Below are positions 1-11,060 of a stretch of DNA of 64,000 bases, in pieces. Within the stretch, counting starts at the first letter, position 1; each line of letters begins with the position of its first letter. A program made the position numbers and the translations under genes. The DNA is from Epiperipatus broadwayi (Eukaryota > Onychophora > Udeonychophora > Euonychophora > Peripatidae). Where the stretch lies: the NCBI GenBank assembly GCA_028023455.1, contig JAQFVV010012402.1:12318292-12382291 (forward strand), written 5' to 3'. Under the pieces are notes generated by a model. The model had not been told where the DNA came from. It searched no databases and saw only the letters and a program-made list of their open reading frames with translations.

Positions 1-374
1 TGTACTATAAGTACATAAAAACCAAGAGAGCTACCTCAATTTAGACACTATAAGCTACCACAATCCTTGATATGACATAAAAATGCAAAATCTTTGCAAA
101 GCCCTGCTCCTTTGAATCTTAGGGATTGGAAAGTATAGAGCTATGTCTTGCTGTTTTTTGGAAACAAAGAGACTGGGGATCATGTCAAGACTATGTTAAC
201 TGCCTAAGATAGAACATACCTCACAGTCAGATAAAATCATTGTATCCTCAAACCAATGACAAAACCCTTCATCCATCATCAAAACTGAAAGTACAACTAA
301 ACCATCTCCAACAATCAAATAACCAATCCATTCTCCCAAATCATAAATTTTCTATTCAACTTGAAGCATGAATT
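1..374. other. AT-rich sequence, no feature recognised
   Basis: No long open frame, RNA-gene signature or recognisable repeat was seen in this stretch. It leads into the first copy of the arm repeat. Confidence 0.5.
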
Positions 375-560
375 TTTTAAATTTATTAGAAATTAAGTTT
401 ATAATTAGTGGGTACATTAATGGTACCATGTAGCTAGAGCATTGATGATGATCAGCATGTGTTAGTATTTCAGCATTATTTTTTAATTGTTATATTCTTA
501 TGGATTAGCAGATAATTCTATGCATCCATATTATGATTTAAATAATATGCCAAATCATCA
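375..560 (+). repeat. Partial third copy of the palindrome arm repeat
   Basis: This block shares long runs with 2530-2700 in the same orientation and with 3330-3500 in reverse complement. The shared landmarks are a GTACATTAATGGTA-like run, GAGCATTGATGATGATCAGC, and a CAGCATTATTTT run followed by TTATATTCTTATGG. It therefore looks like a separate fragment of the element that forms the arms of the neighbouring palindrome, so that element is dispersed rather than a local duplication. No coding potential was seen. Confidence 0.7.
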
Positions 561-674
561 GACTCACAGTTGGGTCACCAATTGCAACCATATGGAAATA
601 GTGTTACAATTAAAATAGAGATTAATAAAAGATAATCTGTCATTATAAGATCCCACACATGTGTTTTTGACTGT

Positions 675-2975
675 ACAACAACATAGTAATATATTATATA
701 TAAAGTTGAAAGGAAAAGTAGAAATAAACAAAGAAAAAAAATTTTGTAGAAATTTTCTATATTACTTTGGAATAACAGTTAAGGATTAAATAATTTTGAA
801 TTTAAATTTTTTTATTATAAATCAAACATTTAAAAAAACTAATTGATATTTTATTAATTCTGATTTTGAAATTAAAACAAGCATGGTTTTTGTTACAATA
901 GATGTACTGATAATTATAAAATTCCATTATTTAGTTTGATTAGCAAATTTTTTAAATTAATATTTATATAACATATTTTGATAAAATTCCACAAAGTTGT
1001 TTTTTACAGGATTAAGTTAGATTGAAAAGTCATTAACTTTTTTCAATCAAGGTAGGTAAACTTATTTTTTAACTACTGTATTTTTTTCACTCTGACTAAA
1101 AAGATTTGAAAAAAGTTTGAGTTTTTTTTATAGTTTTACAATTGATGACAACAAGATTACTACTGCAATCAAAATATAACTAAAGGCAAGAGGCAGTGCA
1201 AATAGTTTGCTATGTAGAGTTTGGATTTACATTGAAGTAGTGTTTGCTTTGTGTTGTCCATTGCCCATATTGTGTAATTAGATGGTATGCCTGAAATCAA
1301 TAAATTCTAGACAATTATACCTTTCCTGAAAAAAAAAGACAAATAAGGCAGTCTACTATTAGAAGGGACCACCTTACCCAGAGAATCCATCAGCTTGCTG
1401 AAGAATTAGTTTATATGCATACTGTTTTATCTGTATGCAGAGAATCAAGATGAAGGTACTATGTCATATATATAAAATACATCAGGTGAGTTTTTTTAAA
1501 TAAATGACTATTTAACAAAAAGTGAACTGTATTTCCAGTATATTTTATAAAAAAGAGGAAACTCCAAAAATCTTTGTAGATTGGAAAACAAAAAACTTGC
1601 TGAAGTATTTTTGAAGCCATGTTTATAAATTAATTAAAAGTAATCTGTTAAAAAAAAACTTTTATGAAGAACTGTCAAAGTATTACTATTACTTTTTTAA
1701 AAAAAAAAGAAAGAAAAACTTTTACCATTAGATAATGAATAAATTAACAACTGATTCATATTATTTTTATTATATTGCACATCTGAGTGCTTCTCTATAT
1801 GTGTGAATTCTATATATATATATATATATATATTCAACATAGAATTAATTGTCAAAAATCTAATATTTTTAATAAGTATTATTTTGACCAATTAAAATAT
1901 CATATGATATAAATTTCAGTATATGTGAAAACACTCATTATTTATGTATCATTAAAATGTGATAACTTATTTTATTATTATTATTATTATATGACAATTC
2001 CTGTATATTATGGCACATCTGGGTGTTTATATAGATGCATGTCAGGCAGACACATATATATTAAAATTAATCATATTTTTAGTATTATATGACACTTCAA
2101 ATATGTTCATCAATTATTATACCATGCATATGTGTGCTGATATGTAGGTGTTTTATGTAAACCTATTGGAACATATATGAAAATTATGATGTCTTAGTGA
2201 ATTTCCTTTTGGTATTAATCAAAGTCAGAGTGCTTAATTTAAATGTATAACCATATTCAGCAGACCTTAATTTAATTATTTATAAATTTATATTTTATTG
2301 TTTAAAGTTATTCCAGTGAATTTCTTTAATCCTAAAATATTATAAATTATTATATGTATTATATCTCTTGTTCACAATAATAGTTATAGGGCTTTTATTC
2401 CTGAACTAGATTCATGCATAATGGTCTGTTATAAGTGGAATTTCTATTTAGTGTTTATGGACATATAGTGATGATAATCCTGAATTAATGCAAAGGGGAT
2501 ATTTTTTAATATCCGTGCACTATATTTTATTTAGTTTATTATATTAAGTTTATAGTTGGTTAGTACATTAATAGTATTAAATGACCAGAGCATTGATGAT
2601 GATCAGCATGTTTTAGTATCCCAGCATTATTTTCTTTATGTGTTATATTCTTATGGGATTAGTACTTAAATTTGTGCATCAAAATTAATATTTAAATAAT
2701 CTGCTCCAAACTGGTAAGTGCTAAACAATTAGCCTGGTCTCTAATAGATCCATTTTAAATTTAGTCACAAGATTAAATGTTAATTTATTTTTATTGTTGA
2801 TCATTCATAATGATGAATGATTATTACTTTTGAGTAATGCTGGTGAAATTATACTTATTTATAATGTTGGTGTTGATCTCTCATGCTCATTGCATATATT
2901 CATTTGTATTTAATTTTATATTTAAATTTTGTAGTAACTGGAGTTGATGATTTTTCATCACCCCAGGTTCACATA
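675..2975 (+). repeat. Left arm of 4.8-kb imperfect palindrome
   Basis: Read outside-in, this arm is matched in reverse complement by 3035-5477 over essentially its whole length. Landmark pairs are: the outer edge near 680-720 with 5430-5470; AACAGTTAAGGATTAA at about 775 with its complement near 5355; GAAAAGTCATTAACTTTTTT at about 1024 with 5105; a TTTATATGCATACTGTTTTA run at about 1410 with 4585; and ATTGCACATCTGAGTGCTTC at about 1773 with 4190. Identity looks high but is broken by many substitutions and small indels, so the duplication is old. Only short open frames occur, none conserved between arms. It may be a large-TIR or foldback DNA element, or an inverted duplication of two copies of a dispersed repeat. 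Confidence 0.85.
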
Positions 2976-3034
2976 AACTTTTGCTGTACTGTTACAAATG
3001 TCACCCAACATGGGGCAACATCATTGGGGTTAAC

Positions 3035-5477
3035 CTAGGTTGATGGGAAATCATCATCATCTCCAAATAAAAACAAAACATATAAGAATGAGCATGAATA
3101 TAATGAGAGATTAGCACAGCTAACTACATTAAATAACTATAAGTTCATCAGCATTACACAAAAGTAATATAATAATCATTATCATCATAAATGATTAACA
3201 ATACAAATAAATCAACAGTCGGTCTTATGACTAGACTTGAAATAAGTCTACTATAGGTCAGGCTAATTATTTAGTCCTTGTCAACTGGGAAGTTTGTTTA
3301 AACCATAATTTGAATTCACAAACTTAATTGCTAATCCATAAGAATATAACAATTAAAAAATAATGCTGCAATACTAAATTATGCTGATCATTATCAATTC
3401 TTCTGATACTTAGTACCATTAATGTACTGGCCAACAATAAACTTAATTTCTAATGAATACTAAACTAAATAAAATGTAGTCCATGGACTTGAAAAGATAT
3501 CCCCTTTGCACCAATCAAGGTTCATCATCAACTGGATGTCCATAAACACTAATGAATTTTTTTAGATAACAAACCATTATGCATGATAGCTCAAGAACAA
3601 TATAGCTCTATAATTGTTGTTATGAAGAAAAGATGTAATTCAACATATATTTTAAGACTAGGATTGAGTAAATTTACTGGAACAACTTTAACAATGAAAT
3701 ATCAATTTATTAATAATAATTAAATTAAGATCTGCTGAATATGGCTATTCTCTGATTTTGATTAATACCAAACAGAAATCCACTACTACATCATAATTTA
3801 CATATATGTTTCAATAGGTTTACATAAAACACCAATATATCAACACTTATATGTGCATTATAATAATTTATGAACATATTTTAATTGTGATAAACCTATA
3901 AATGAAATTCATTTTTATAATTAGAATGACTTATTTAACATATATGTGTCTACCTGACATGCATCTATATAAGCACACAGACATGCCATATCATACAAGA
4001 ATTGTCATGTAATAATAATAAAAAATGTTATCACATTTTAATGATGCATAAATAAAGACTATTTTCACATTCACTGATGTTTATATCATATGATATTTTA
4101 ATTTGTCAAAATAATAGACAATAAAAATATTAGATTTTTGATGATTAATTTCAAGTTGAATATATATAGGATTCACACATATAGAGAAGCACTCAGATGT
4201 GCAATATAATAAAATTAATATGAATCAGTTATTAATTTATTCATTATCTAATGATAAAAATGTCTTTTTTTTTTAAAGTAATAATTTTTTGACAGTCCTT
4301 CATAAAAGTTTTCTTTTTTAACAACATTTCTTTAAAAAAATATTCCAACAAGAATTTGTTTTTTAATCTAGAAAGATTTTTGGAGTTTTACTTTTTTCCA
4401 TAAAATATACTGGATATGCATCTCACTTTTGTTAAAGAAAGTCATTTACTTAAAAAAAGTTTGTAATATTAAAAAATTAAAACTGTTATTTTTACTAAAG
4501 AAATTATTTAAAATAACTCACCAGCTGTACTTTACATATATATGATGCATTATCTTTATCTTGATTCTCTGCATATAGATAAAACAGTATGCATATAAAC
4601 TAATTCATCAGCAAGATGATAGATTCTCCATGTAAGCTGTCCCTTCTAAACAGTAGACTGACTTATTGTCATCATTGGAAAAGATATAATCTGGTAACTG
4701 TTGACATACATACAATCAACTCCATTTAGTCTAGAATTGAATAGATTCTAGGCATACTGTTTAGTACAATATGGGATATGGAGAACATAGAGAAGCTGGA
4801 TTTTGCTTCCATGTGAATCCAAACTACTATTGTTGCACTAGTAGAAACAGCAGGATCTGCTGTCTTGCTTTCATACTAATCTTGTTGGCATCATCTGTAA
4901 AACTAAAAGTCTCTTTTCTAACCAAAAATATTTTGGGGCACATTTAAATTGATTTTAAATATTGATAACATTTTAATTTCACCAAAATTCCTACTACTTA
5001 TCAATTCATCTTAAACAAAACAAATTTTTTCAACCCTTTTATAGTCATGGTGGGGGAAAATGCAGTAATTAAACATACATTTTCCCTATCTTCATTAAAA
5101 AAAGTTAATGACTTTTCAATTGATTTTAATCCTTTGAAAAACAACTTTGTAGCATTTTTATCAAAATATGTTATACAAGCTTTAATTAAAAAAATTTGCT
5201 AATCAAAATAGATAGTGTAATTTTATAATTACCAGTATATCTATTGTAACATAAAAAAACATGCTTGCTTTAATTTCAAAATCAGAATTAATAAAATGTT
5301 AATTAGTTCTTTTTAAATGTTTAATTTATAATAATTTTTTTAAAATTCAAAATTAATTAATCCTTAACTGTTACTCCAGTGTAATATAGAAAATATCTAC
5401 AATTTTTTTTTGTCTGTGTTTATTTTTACTTTTCTTTTCAACTTATATATATGTACACACACACTACTATGTTGGTG
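3035..5477 (-). repeat. Right arm of 4.8-kb imperfect palindrome
   Basis: This is the reverse-complement partner of 675-2975. The inner edge pairs GGAG-TTGATGATTTTTCATCA at about 2940 with the complementary run at about 3047-3062. Roughly 60 bases between the arms (about 2976-3034) form the loop. Towards the outside the match fades after the CAACATAGT motif near 5477. The terminal 74-residue open frame at 5410-5634 straddles the arm end, resembles nothing known and is probably chance. No target-site duplication was recognised at the outer edges. Confidence 0.85.
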
Positions 5478-7187
5478 TATGCCATGGAAGCATGAAGAAC
5501 TTTTTCAATTAATATGCACTGCAGTAGGATTATATTTATCTAATGAGTGTGTGTGGAAACTGACATCTACATGCAGGAGTTTATTTATAGACTGTAGATA
5601 TTTCTACAGAAATCTCTCCTCATTATTCCACTAGTTATTTTTTTCTTAATTGTTATTAATATTAAAGAAATTTATTTTATTACAATAAACTTGTATTTAG
5701 ATTTATTTAAAACTCATCCATGCTGCCTGATTGATATTTAAATATCCTCAGGATACAGCACCTATATTATATACATTTCATGAACTTTTTTAAGAAAGAA
5801 TTTTAAAATATTAATGACTTAAATAAAATACAGAACTCATTTGATGAGAAAATAAAAACATAATGGACAAAATGAATTTATCTTAGTATTACAGAATACA
5901 GATTTTATTTCATAAACTAAGTCTACTAAACTCTTTTACAATTTTATTTCTAATGATTATACTGACCATCTCTTTAGCAGTCTCAAAACTTGTTACTACT
6001 TTAGAAATATAAATTACCAACATTTTATAGAAACCAGACTTCATCAAACCAAAAAAAATATTAATAATAAAATAAATATATTGTAACTGGAATTGTTCCC
6101 ACAAAGATAAATAAATAAAATATGTACAAATTAATTCAGTCTAAGGAATATGATTATCAATGGGTGTCAAATATCTGATGGAGTGATTATACTTTTTAAA
6201 AAAACGTAATATAATATCACTCATGGATAATAATTAGATTGGGTCTGCTTTAAGTAGAAACCTTTATGCAGTTCCAGTCACATTTTCTCATCATCACCCT
6301 TTCCATGTTAATAGCATAGTATTATTCTGATGTACTATATAATAGTATACTTGTAATTTGAATGAGAAAATTTATGAAAAACAAAATTAGTAACTATAAC
6401 AGTGACTTATTTAACACAAAAGAATAAAAAATAAAATATATTTTTATATTTGCATGATTAATATAATACAATAGGGAACATACTTGAAAAGAAAATATTT
6501 TTAATTATTATTTATTTAGTAAAAGTCATTGTAAAAATCTTATTCTGTTTATTTTATTTTTTTGTTTTCTATTGCACTCAACTTTCCTTAAATAGTAATA
6601 CTAATTTAAAATTGAGATCTCTGATTATGATGATTATAGTTTCATATTGAAATTTATAAATGATTTAACTTTACTATTTTTCCATTGATAAGTTCCTTTT
6701 TATTTATTGTGTCTTATAATTGAGGCAATCAGATATGCCAAATATGAATAAATCCTTCTCGGAAATATTTGAAAACCAGATACTCTTCACAAACCTCTTG
6801 TTGGGTAATTTCTTCTTATTTCACTTAGTTAACTGGGAAATTTTTTTATAGTATTAAATTATCAGTTGTGTTATAGCATCCACAATAAGTCCCATTATTG
6901 GTAGATGTACTGAAGCATTATTCAGTATTAAGGTGTTATCATGGTCCATGAATAAGCTATATTTCTGGAAAGATGAGGTTGATGTGAGAATCAAAATCAA
7001 TTCCCTGACTTTAATTTTATAAGCAGACACAGAAGAGCCTAACTGAAACTCTCTCCAATGTTTGAAAGCAGACTATTTGCTGATTTTTTTTCTTTTTTAT
7101 CTGGCAATTTTCCAAATTTCTATAGCAATTAAATATTTTGAAAATAATTAATTTATTTTAGAATTATTATTATTATAATATTCACAT
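5478..7187. other. AT-rich sequence, no feature recognised
   Basis: About 1.7 kb of very AT-rich sequence with only short chance open frames, such as one on the minus strand at 5910-6104 that is low in complexity. No repeat family seen elsewhere in the window was recognised here. Confidence 0.5.
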
Positions 7188-7358
7188 ATATGTCTGACAT
7201 TCATACAAAAAGGTAGTCTATGGAATTTAAACTTTGCTTTTATTAATGCTGAACATGCTTTTGACTAATAAGTAGACATGATCATAGCATGCTTAGCATT
7301 AATAAAAGCTAAGTTTAAATTATATAGACTATCTTTTTTATATGAATGTCCAGGACAT
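7188..7358. mobile_element. Short foldback element (MITE-like)
   Basis: Two arms of about 70-75 bases are inverted copies of each other around a short centre. The left arm contains GACATTCATA, then a TAGTCTAT run and GCTTTTATTAATGCT. The right arm carries AGCATTAATAAAAGC, then ATATAGACTAT and TATGAATGTC. There is no coding sequence. The size and structure fit a miniature inverted-repeat transposable element; the superfamily cannot be assigned because no clear target-site duplication is visible. Confidence 0.7.
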
Positions 7359-7573
7359 TTATATGAATCTTACAATTATCCAGAAAAGGGAACAAAAACA
7401 TCTTTGTTTTAGAATTTTTATTTTACTAAGAAATAAACTTTTTTATTTTTGACAAATTATTTCATTTTTCAACTTGTCAATGTATTAATGATTTAAATAA
7501 ATAAATAACTTGTACAAAGTTTTAAAATGCAGAATAATTTTTGTATTCATTTTTTTCAAAAACTATACATTAA

Positions 7574-8027
7574 ACAAGGCAAAACTCTTCATACAGTAGT
7601 GCCATCCTGTGCCAACCAGAGTAATCAATGGATGCCAGAAGGCTTGTGCATAAAATCCCTATCTATTGCCTACTTATCCAATATCCCCTGACTAGTTTCT
7701 GGCTTGTGGTCTTCGTCAGTGAGGAGCCTTAGATCTGAAAGCACTGCACCCATCCAGAAGGCTTGTGCATAAAATCCTTATCTAGTGCCTACTCATCCAA
7801 TATCCCCAGACTAGTTTCTGGCTTGTGGCCTTCGTCAGTGAGGAGCCTTGGATTTGAAAGCATTGCACCTAAGGCTCCTCACTGATGAAGGCCTCAAGCC
7901 AGAAACTAGTCTGAGGATATTGGATGAGTAGGCACTAGATAGGAATTTTATGCACAAGCCTTCTGGCATCCATTGATTACTCTGGTTGGCACAGGGTGGC
8001 ACTATTGTATGGAGAGTTTTGCCTTGT
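7574..8027. mobile_element. TTAA-flanked MITE with internal duplication
   Basis: A 454-bp element bounded on both sides by TTAA (7570-7573 and 8028-8031). The termini are ACAAGGCAAAACTC at the left and its exact reverse complement at the right. The inverted arms extend for about 165 bases each. Inside, a block of about 118 bases (7635-7753) is directly repeated at 7754-7869, so the left side holds two tandem copies of the inner arm against one inverted copy on the right. TTAA targets are known for piggyBac and Kolobok transposons. It has no open reading frame, so it must have been moved by a transposase supplied from elsewhere. Confidence 0.85.
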
Positions 8028-8096
8028 TTAATAACAATTATGTGCTAGTATAAGGGATAGTAATCATGTGATGTTTAGTTGTTTAAAAACTATACA

Positions 8097-8199
8097 GTTA
8101 ATCAAGCGTTGGTGGCCTTGTGGTTAGCAAAGCTGCCTTCCAAGCAGCTGGCAATGAGTTTGCTTCCTGGTCAACGCTTTGACACATGAAAAAAAAAAA
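8097..8199 (+). mobile_element. tRNA-Gly(TCC)-derived SINE
   Basis: Positions 8106-8177 form a 72-base tRNA-like body. The 7-bp acceptor stem pairs GCGTTGG with TCAACGC. The anticodon stem pairs GCTGC with GCAGC around the loop CTTCCAA, which puts TCC at the anticodon. The head and anticodon arm match the general form of metazoan tRNA-Gly(TCC), but the D and T arms have decayed, so this is not a working tRNA. A short tail, TTTGACACATG, and an A-run follow. Direct repeats AAAAACTATACA (8085-8096 and 8200-8211) flank it as a target-site duplication. That is the signature of LINE-driven retroposition. Confidence 0.85.
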
Positions 8200-8211
8200 A
8201 AAAACTATACA

Positions 8212-9445
8212 TGTAAAATACATCAGAGAAGTTACATTATATATGTAAATCATGTAATAATAGCCCAAGTTCATCTACACTATAAGTTTTCAATCTGTTA
8301 TCAAAGCAACTTTTATAAATAAAAGAAAGATTTTACCTTTGACTCTGGCTTTAGATCTTAATATAGTCAAGGAAGTTACATTTGGATTGTAAAAGGTTGA
8401 GATATTCATATTTCTAGAAATTATTATCATTTAGATAATAAATCTGATTTTGTACAAAACTAGATGGTTCATAAATATAAATTACATTTAATAATTAATG
8501 AATAATATTTCATAACAATACTTCATATACCTTCAAAAACTAAATAATGGACATTTAATTGCTTTCAATCATTTAGAAGTAAAACATCTTAAAAATATGA
8601 GAAGAGCTATATGAATTAAGCAAAACTTCAGCCAGATTAAAAACGTCTTGCATGAATTTCCTAATGTTGCATCTGTTCATTTTTTGTGTGTGTTACACTC
8701 TGAGAGAGTTTCGTCCTAAAAGAACTTCTCTGTAATTATTATATTCCTTCGAAATAATTAAATTAATATTTTTTTTTAAATTGCTGAGAGCTATTATCAA
8801 ATTTTTAATTTAATACTGTGTCTTAATATAAAAAGAAATAAAAAGTGAAAACGTTCTTTATTAATATTTTGTAGCATATGTCTCAATATATAAAAAAAAA
8901 CATTATTAAATTTTCAAAAGTAATAAAACTGGCCTTATATTAAAATTACTACATTAGATGTTTTTAAATAGAAAAATAAATGCAACCGTGAAAGCTTTGC
9001 ATAAATCCCATAGAACAATGTCGAATGACTTTTAACTTTGTTTAGTGAATTTTTTTTCTTTCTTTCATATGACATAACTACATAAGGAAGAAATGTTTAA
9101 TGCTAGATAAACTTTTCTGTCATGACATAAATCATTTAAAAATATACCTCTTCAAATGGTGATATAAAGCACATTTTATGAAATCTCTTTCATTAGATTT
9201 CTATTTGAATAAAAATGAAAAAAGACTAGAGGACTAATTAATACATGTGATTACGCAACCCTTTATTTATTAAATTATAGTACAATAAGTGAACTGCTTT
9301 CAAAGCTAATATTAAATTTCTCTTTTTTATTCTATTCTCAGGGGAGTATGTGGTATTAAACGCTATATTGTAAGGACAATGTTCAAACTTTTATTTGTAA
9401 CAATTTTATATAATTCTAAGGCATACTGAATCTTTCTTATATATT
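8212..9445. other. AT-rich sequence, no feature recognised
   Basis: Very AT-rich with A and T runs; no open frame, repeat copy or RNA-gene signal was recognised. Confidence 0.5.
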
Positions 9446-9528
9446 TAAATAGAGGGATTTGAACTCAGGATTTTTCAGAATGGAGGATGAATAGATTGAA
9501 AAATACTGAGTTCAAATTCCTCTATTTA
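9446..9528. mobile_element. Tiny foldback element related to the larger foldback family
   Basis: An 83-bp hairpin with arms of about 31 bases (9447-9477 and 9497-9527). The arm reads AAATAGAGGGATTTGAACTC followed by an AGGATTTTTCA-like end. The core GGGATTTGAACTCAG and the following TTTCA resemble the terminal repeat of the foldback elements at 10251-11060, 20142-20998 and 59786-60156. It is therefore probably a much-reduced derivative or relative of that family. Confidence 0.6.
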
Positions 9529-10250
9529 CATAAACAATTTTATATGTATATCTTGTTTAATTTTAGATGCGAAAATTGGTTAGTGACATAGGATAATGAT
9601 AGCTAGATTGTCATATAATAGAGATGAAATTACTGTTAAATAAAATTTAATTTCAGTCTAGTTTAGATTTTATATAAAATATATAGAGAGGTAGTTCTCT
9701 ACTTTTTTAAATTTAAATTGTATAAGTTCAGCTGCCAGCTCTTGTTTGTCTTATACTGTCTAAATATTATATGTGATATATTGTAATTCTTATTTTTATT
9801 TATTTCAACATTTTCCTATTCTATATCATGAAGATGCAGGGAGCAAATCTGACTCTTGGAAATATCAATTTAAACAGAAAGTTAGAAAATGAATTACTTA
9901 AAGGAATAGAGGATTGTCTGTATATGTGTATTTTTTTATAAAGATGTTTAGTTTCAGTATGCATTGAATCAGGATAGTCATAGTTTATTATATAATTCAT
10001 TTATGATATACTTTTATGGTTATCCATAGAACAGAATGAGTTGATTTTTAGGATGGCTGAATGAACAGTAATGTAATTTTTTAAAATAACCAAATAAGTC
10101 GATTTGTTTTTGATCTTGCAAGCCAGAATAACTGTGATCAGTTTTCTCGATATTAGTTTAGATAATAGAAAATTTCACAATTAAAATATAATTGAAATTT
10201 TAATTCTTTACTATCTTAAGTAATCTGTTACTATTTAACTAAATTCTAAA
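9529..10250. other. AT-rich sequence, no feature recognised
   Basis: No supported feature. The ACTAAATTCTAAATGTAA run at about 10238-10255 is repeated after the next element (about 11094-11111) and may be its flanking duplication. Confidence 0.45.
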
Positions 10251-11060
10251 TGTAATTAAAGGGGATTTGAATCCAGACTTTCAAGCTCTCTACAGTCATC
10301 CACTCTATGTAATATAACTGGTACACATGACTACATATATGGGGAAAAAATAAATGATCTCCAATATACATACTTCATGCTGAATCAGCACTCATTAATT
10401 TGTCTGGATTATCACACACACCCCACATATATATATATAATCAGTGCTCGTTTATATTAAGATAGCAAATCTACACACTTTAATGGACAAGCTTCCATTC
10501 TCTCCACTTTCCAACCCTTCAGCCATTCATGATGATGGAATGCTCATAGCTCTTGATGATACCAATATTATAGTTATACCCATGCTGACCTTCATATCAA
10601 CTTGACCTATCTTATGTAGAACCTAATACGAGGGGTCAGATTGCCTTAAGATCAGCATGGGTATGATTATAATATTGGCATCGTCAAGGGCTTGACCCTA
10701 ATATGTGGAATCAGATTGACTTTAAGGTCAACATGGGTATGACTATATTTTGAGCATTCCATCATCAGATTTTTAATGATATGGATGACTTAAGAGTTGG
10801 AGAGTGGAGAGGATTGAAGTCTGTCCATTAAAGTATGGGAATTTGCTATCTTAATATAAACCGAGCACTGATTATATATAATAATATGTGGTAGATGATG
10901 ATCCAGACTAACTGATGAGTACTGGTTCAGCGTGAAGTACGTCTATTGGAGATCATTTATTTTTTCACATGTATGTGGTCATGTTTATCGGTTATATTGG
11001 ATAGAATGGATGAGTGTAGGTAGCTTGAAAGTCTGAATTCAAATCCTTTTTAATTACATC
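10251..11060. mobile_element. Foldback element, copy A (about 810 bp)
   Basis: The two halves are inverted copies of about 370 bases each. The outer end TGTAATTAAA-GGGGATTTGAA is matched at the right end by its complement. Both halves share the motif AAATGATCTCCAATA, then CTGAATCAGCACTCAT, and near the centre CCCATGCTGACCTT. The same element occurs at 20142-20998 (full), 59786-60156 (right half) and 54680-54752 (fragment). It has no coding capacity. Copy B carries an extra outer stretch (AAGTATATTGTCTAT) that is present only on the right side of copy A, so copy A seems to lack its left end. Confidence 0.8.

Noticed and set aside
5410-5634. 74-codon plus-strand frame
   Set aside because: It straddles the edge of the palindrome arm, is not preserved in the other arm and resembles no protein family.
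8106-8177. Functional tRNA-Gly gene
   Set aside because: Acceptor and anticodon stems are intact but the T-stem and D-stem do not pair, and the A-tail and target-site duplication identify a retroposed SINE.
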